15,518 bases of DNA from Ghiorsea sp. (GTDB lineage: Bacteria; Pseudomonadota; Zetaproteobacteria; Mariprofundales; Mariprofundaceae). The stretch lies in NCBI GenBank assembly GCA_027019685.1, contig JALUWH010000091.1:1-15518 (forward strand). Reading direction: 5' to 3'. The translations under genes were made by a program, and so were the position numbers. This document shows positions 13,744 through 15,518 of this stretch, piece by piece; position 1 is the stretch's first letter; each line of letters starts with the position of its first letter. Below the pieces are notes generated by a model. It was not told the DNA's origin and ran no database searches. It worked only from the letters and a program-made list of their open reading frames with translations.

Positions 13744-14669
13744 AAGCTAACACGTTGATAATCATAACATTTCATCAAAATAAACCGCATTTTCAGCGCT
13801 TAGAAGCACCTTTTTGCTATCAAAATGAGCATTGTAAGCACTTTCAGGTTCCCTTAGCGTGTAAATATCATTATCCAAGTCCACCTTTCTTCCCAACACA
13901 CGCATTCCCATTTTTTCTTTCATCCCCAAAACAAATGCTTCACTGCCCACAGCCACAGCTTCAACCCACGGCGTTTGTTTAGCCTGTTTCTGAAGGCAAG
14001 CCTGCCCCACCCATTCGCTATGTAAATGTTGAAGCTCTTTTTCATCCGCCAAACCAACAAGCTCAACAAGCTTTCGCCTATCAATCAAACGATAGCGTTG
14101 GGGTGGCGATTGAATTTCATGGTAACCACTGTGCTCCCATTGGGACGGATGAGACACCACCCCAGCCCTAACCATGTTCATATCCATATAAATCAAACAA
14201 CGTAAAAGATACTCGCCGCCTTCAATGGCAGTCGCATGATAGCGATCTTCCCAAAAGGAGCCTTTACGTTTTTTTCTGCGATTAAATGCTTGTGCTGTCC
14301 GACCTGCAACAAGTTGAAGGCTTTTTGAAATAACATCGCTTTCATCATCCACAACCAACAAGTGAATATGGTTGGAAGTAACCATATAATTGAGAATACA
14401 TAGCCCATATCGTTTTCGAGCCTCATACAGCCACTCAAGCCAACATTTTCTATCCTTGGCAAATTTAAAAAGAAAATCGCGTTGATGACAACGATGGGTA
14501 ATGTGCCATACTTGATTGGGAATATGATGACGACTCGCTCTTGACATAAACCACACCATAAACCCTTAAAGCTAACTTTTCACCCTAAAAAAGTGGCTTC
14601 TAAGCTTAAAAATAGCCCTTATTTCAAGCATAAAAGACTATATATCAATCACTTAGCTTGGTTCGACCC
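13734..14669 (-). mobile_element. RAYT / IS200-like element bracketed by a 17-bp inverted repeat
   Basis: GGGTCGAACCAAGCTAA at 13734-13750 recurs as its exact reverse complement at 14653-14669, 17 of 17 bases. The only gene between them is a Y1 HUH transposase. RAYT genes are characteristically flanked by inverted REP sequences that they recognise. The repeat does not extend further on either side. The outer limits of the mobilised unit are uncertain, because the left side has an additional tandem 21-bp unit. Confidence 0.75.
13762..14559 (-). CDS. REP-associated tyrosine transposase (RAYT, IS200/IS605-like Y1 HUH)
   Basis: A 265-residue single-strand transposase of the Y1/HUH class. The N-terminal part HIPNQVWHITHRCHQRDFLF matches the start of the transposase_17 domain, here written as IPNQVWHITHRCHQRD. 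H64 and H66 in TSNHIHLLV form the metal-binding HUH motif. Y124 in CLIYMDMNMVRAG is the expected nucleophile. GSFWEDRYHATAIEG is another family hallmark. The C-terminal 100 residues beyond the catalytic domain are variable in these proteins and unassigned here. The frame is complete, so it may be active. I kept the ATG at 14559 (AAGGG upstream); an in-frame ATG at 14547 (MSRASRHH) resembles many RAYT starts and is a fair alternative. Confidence 0.88.
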   Translation of the reverse strand: MVWFMSRASRHHIPNQVWHITHRCHQRDFLFKFAKDRKCWLEWLYEARKRYGLCILNYMVTSNHIHLLVVDDESDVISKSLQLVAGRTAQAFNRRKKRKGSFWEDRYHATAIEGGEYLLRCLIYMDMNMVRAGVVSHPSQWEHSGYHEIQSPPQRYRLIDRRKLVELVGLADEKELQHLHSEWVGQACLQKQAKQTPWVEAVAVGSEAFVLGMKEKMGMRVLGRKVDLDNDIYTLREPESAYNAHFDSKKVLLSAENAVYFDEML

Positions 14670-14802
14670 CGAAATAGGCCGATTTCTAACTCTATGTTAT
14701 ATAAAGACAAATCCACCCTTACCCTCCTCCTAAAGCCTTAGCTTTTCAAACCAACAGTAATTAACCTCTGTTTAAACAGCAAAACAGCCAGATTGACAAA
14801 TC

Positions 14803-15216
14803 TTAACCCAAACTCGCATACACTTCTTCAACTTCATCCATATATTTTTCTAAAATATGGCTGCGTCTTAATTTCATGGTGGGTGTCAACAACCCTTCTT
14901 CAATCGTCCAAGGCTCATCACATACCACCACACCTTTAATTTTTTCATAACCAGGAAAAGCATGTAAGTCTTTAGAAAAACGCTGAATAAATGCACGTTT
15001 ATCCACGCTTTTCCCTTGCTCACTGGGTACAATCAATGCCACCAAAAAAGCTTTGCCTTCACCCACCACCATCACTTGATCCACCCAAGTATCTTTGAGC
15101 AGGGCATCTTCAATATCGGTTGGTGGTACTTTTTCACCATTAGACAACACCAAAATATCTTTGATGCGACCTGCAGAAAAGGGGTCAGAGTGAAGTTCCC
15201 CCAGTTCACTGGACAC
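14803..15216 (-). pseudogene. C-terminal remnant of an AMP-forming long-chain acyl-CoA synthetase
   Basis: Only the C-terminal subdomain of an adenylating acyl-CoA synthetase (FadD/AMP-binding family) is present. It starts at SAGRIKDILVLSNGEKVPPT, which contains the hinge motif GRIKD. DIEDALLKDTWVDQVMVVGEG follows (first block DIEDALLKD), then EPWTIEEGLLTPTMKLRR with the conserved catalytic lysine in TPTMK. The family normally has 550-650 residues, so roughly 450 N-terminal residues are missing. They should lie beyond the IS3-family element to the right. The GTG at 15216 and the first dozen residues are encoded by element or junction sequence, so this is a chance open start. The truncated piece cannot activate fatty acids alone. 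The gap 14560-14802 upstream of it holds the right RAYT repeat and a palindrome CTGTTTAAACAG (14768-14779), nothing more. Confidence 0.85.
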
Positions 15217-15518
15217 TAGTTTGAACTATAGTAGTCATTTTCAAAAGATACAGGAGATTGATAATTGAGGTAAGAATGCCTTCTTACTCGATTATAAAAA
15301 GCCTCGATATATTCAAAGATACTACTTTTTGCCTGCTCCCTTGTTTTGTAGCGTGTTTGATAGATTAATTCATTCTTAATCGTACCAAAGAAGCTTTCTG
15401 CTACAGCATTATCAAGACATTTACCTTTTCCACTCATGCTTTGTTGAATATTGTGTTGTTTGAACATTTGAAGGTATTCAGCAGCCCTATATTGAGAGCC
15501 TTGGTCAGAATGTAAAAG
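15191..15518 (-). mobile_element. IS3-family insertion sequence, transposase-end portion
   Basis: From about 15191 to the window edge the sequence belongs to an IS3-family element, judged by the orfB product. IS3 ends usually start with TG, and TGAAGTTCCCCCAGTTCA at 15191 is a nearly self-complementary candidate end, but a TG at 15210 is also possible. The element interrupts the acyl-CoA synthetase gene. Its other end and any target duplication are outside the window. Confidence 0.7.
15216..15518 (-). CDS. IS3-family transposase OrfB, C-terminal part
   Basis: One hundred codons of the DDE integrase-type transposase, running off the right window edge. The visible part begins LLHSDQGSQY, which carries the second catalytic aspartate. 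It continues with SMSGKGKCLDNAVAESFFGT, containing the catalytic glutamate in the AESFF context. IEAFYNRVRRHSYLNYQSP, close to the end, is the standard IS3-family C-terminus. The first aspartate and the orfA frame must lie outside. The first in-window ATG at 15467 is internal. The stop codon overlaps the pseudo-start of the acyl-CoA synthetase remnant by 3 bases. The visible frame is intact, so the element could be recent. Confidence 0.92.
   Translation of the reverse strand, partial: LLHSDQGSQYRAAEYLQMFKQHNIQQSMSGKGKCLDNAVAESFFGTIKNELIYQTRYKTREQAKSSIFEYIEAFYNRVRRHSYLNYQSPVSFENDYYSSN

Overview
The window reads as a dense chromosomal segment of a Gram-negative proteobacterium of moderate to low GC (about 40-45% by eye). 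Support comes from TrhP, RNase G, Maf, HemW, MscS, BluB/CobU, an exported c-type cytochrome with a Sec signal peptide, and ATGA-type gene overlaps. I cannot fix the lineage. The mix of a small periplasmic cytochrome c, DUF302, DUF2007 and SIMPL proteins would suit a gamma- or zetaproteobacterium, but that is a guess.

Layout. Positions 2-2043 (+) hold the 3' part of a Ste24-like M48 membrane protease translationally overlapped with the tRNA-hydroxylation protein TrhP. Positions 2285-2923 (+) hold an orphan NarL/FixJ response regulator, tail-to-tail with an M16 zinc protease (2929-4170, -). Positions 4287-4903 (+) hold a small membrane protein overlapped with a DUF2007 protein. A 161-bp fold-back element (copy 1) separates them from a convergent exported SIMPL protein (5081-5815, -). 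MscS (5900-6715, -) and a DUF302 protein (6835-7221, +) are divergent. Positions 7225-10505 (-) form a tight maf-rng-hemW operon. An exported cytochrome c with its own terminator (10699-11118, +) follows, then a palindromic REP-like repeat and the cobalamin pair bluB-cobU (11285-12438, -). A second copy of the fold-back element lies in the bluB leader, ahead of an EamA exporter (12749-13663, +). The right end is mobile-element territory: a RAYT/IS200-like transposase bracketed by a 17-bp inverted repeat (13734-14669), the C-terminal remnant of an acyl-CoA synthetase (14803-15216, -), and the IS3-family element that cut it (about 15191 to the window end).

The most interesting items are two. 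First, there are two diverged copies (about 80% identical in the core) of a short TA-flanked inverted-repeat element. Their stems differ in sequence between copies but stay complementary within each copy, with at least three compensatory pair changes, so they look like a structured, possibly transcribed, MITE-like family. Second, hemW has no ATG, GTG or TTG codon that could include its radical-SAM cysteine motif. The only sensible start is an AUU codon behind a strong Shine-Dalgarno sequence inside the end of rng.

Functionally most of the window is housekeeping: RNA and tRNA maturation (TrhP, RNase G), nucleotide quality control (Maf), heme trafficking (HemW), protein turnover (M48, M16), osmotic protection (MscS), electron transfer (cytochrome c) and the lower-ligand/nucleotide-loop part of cobalamin assembly (BluB, CobU). 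No defence system, CRISPR array, tRNA or rRNA gene is visible.
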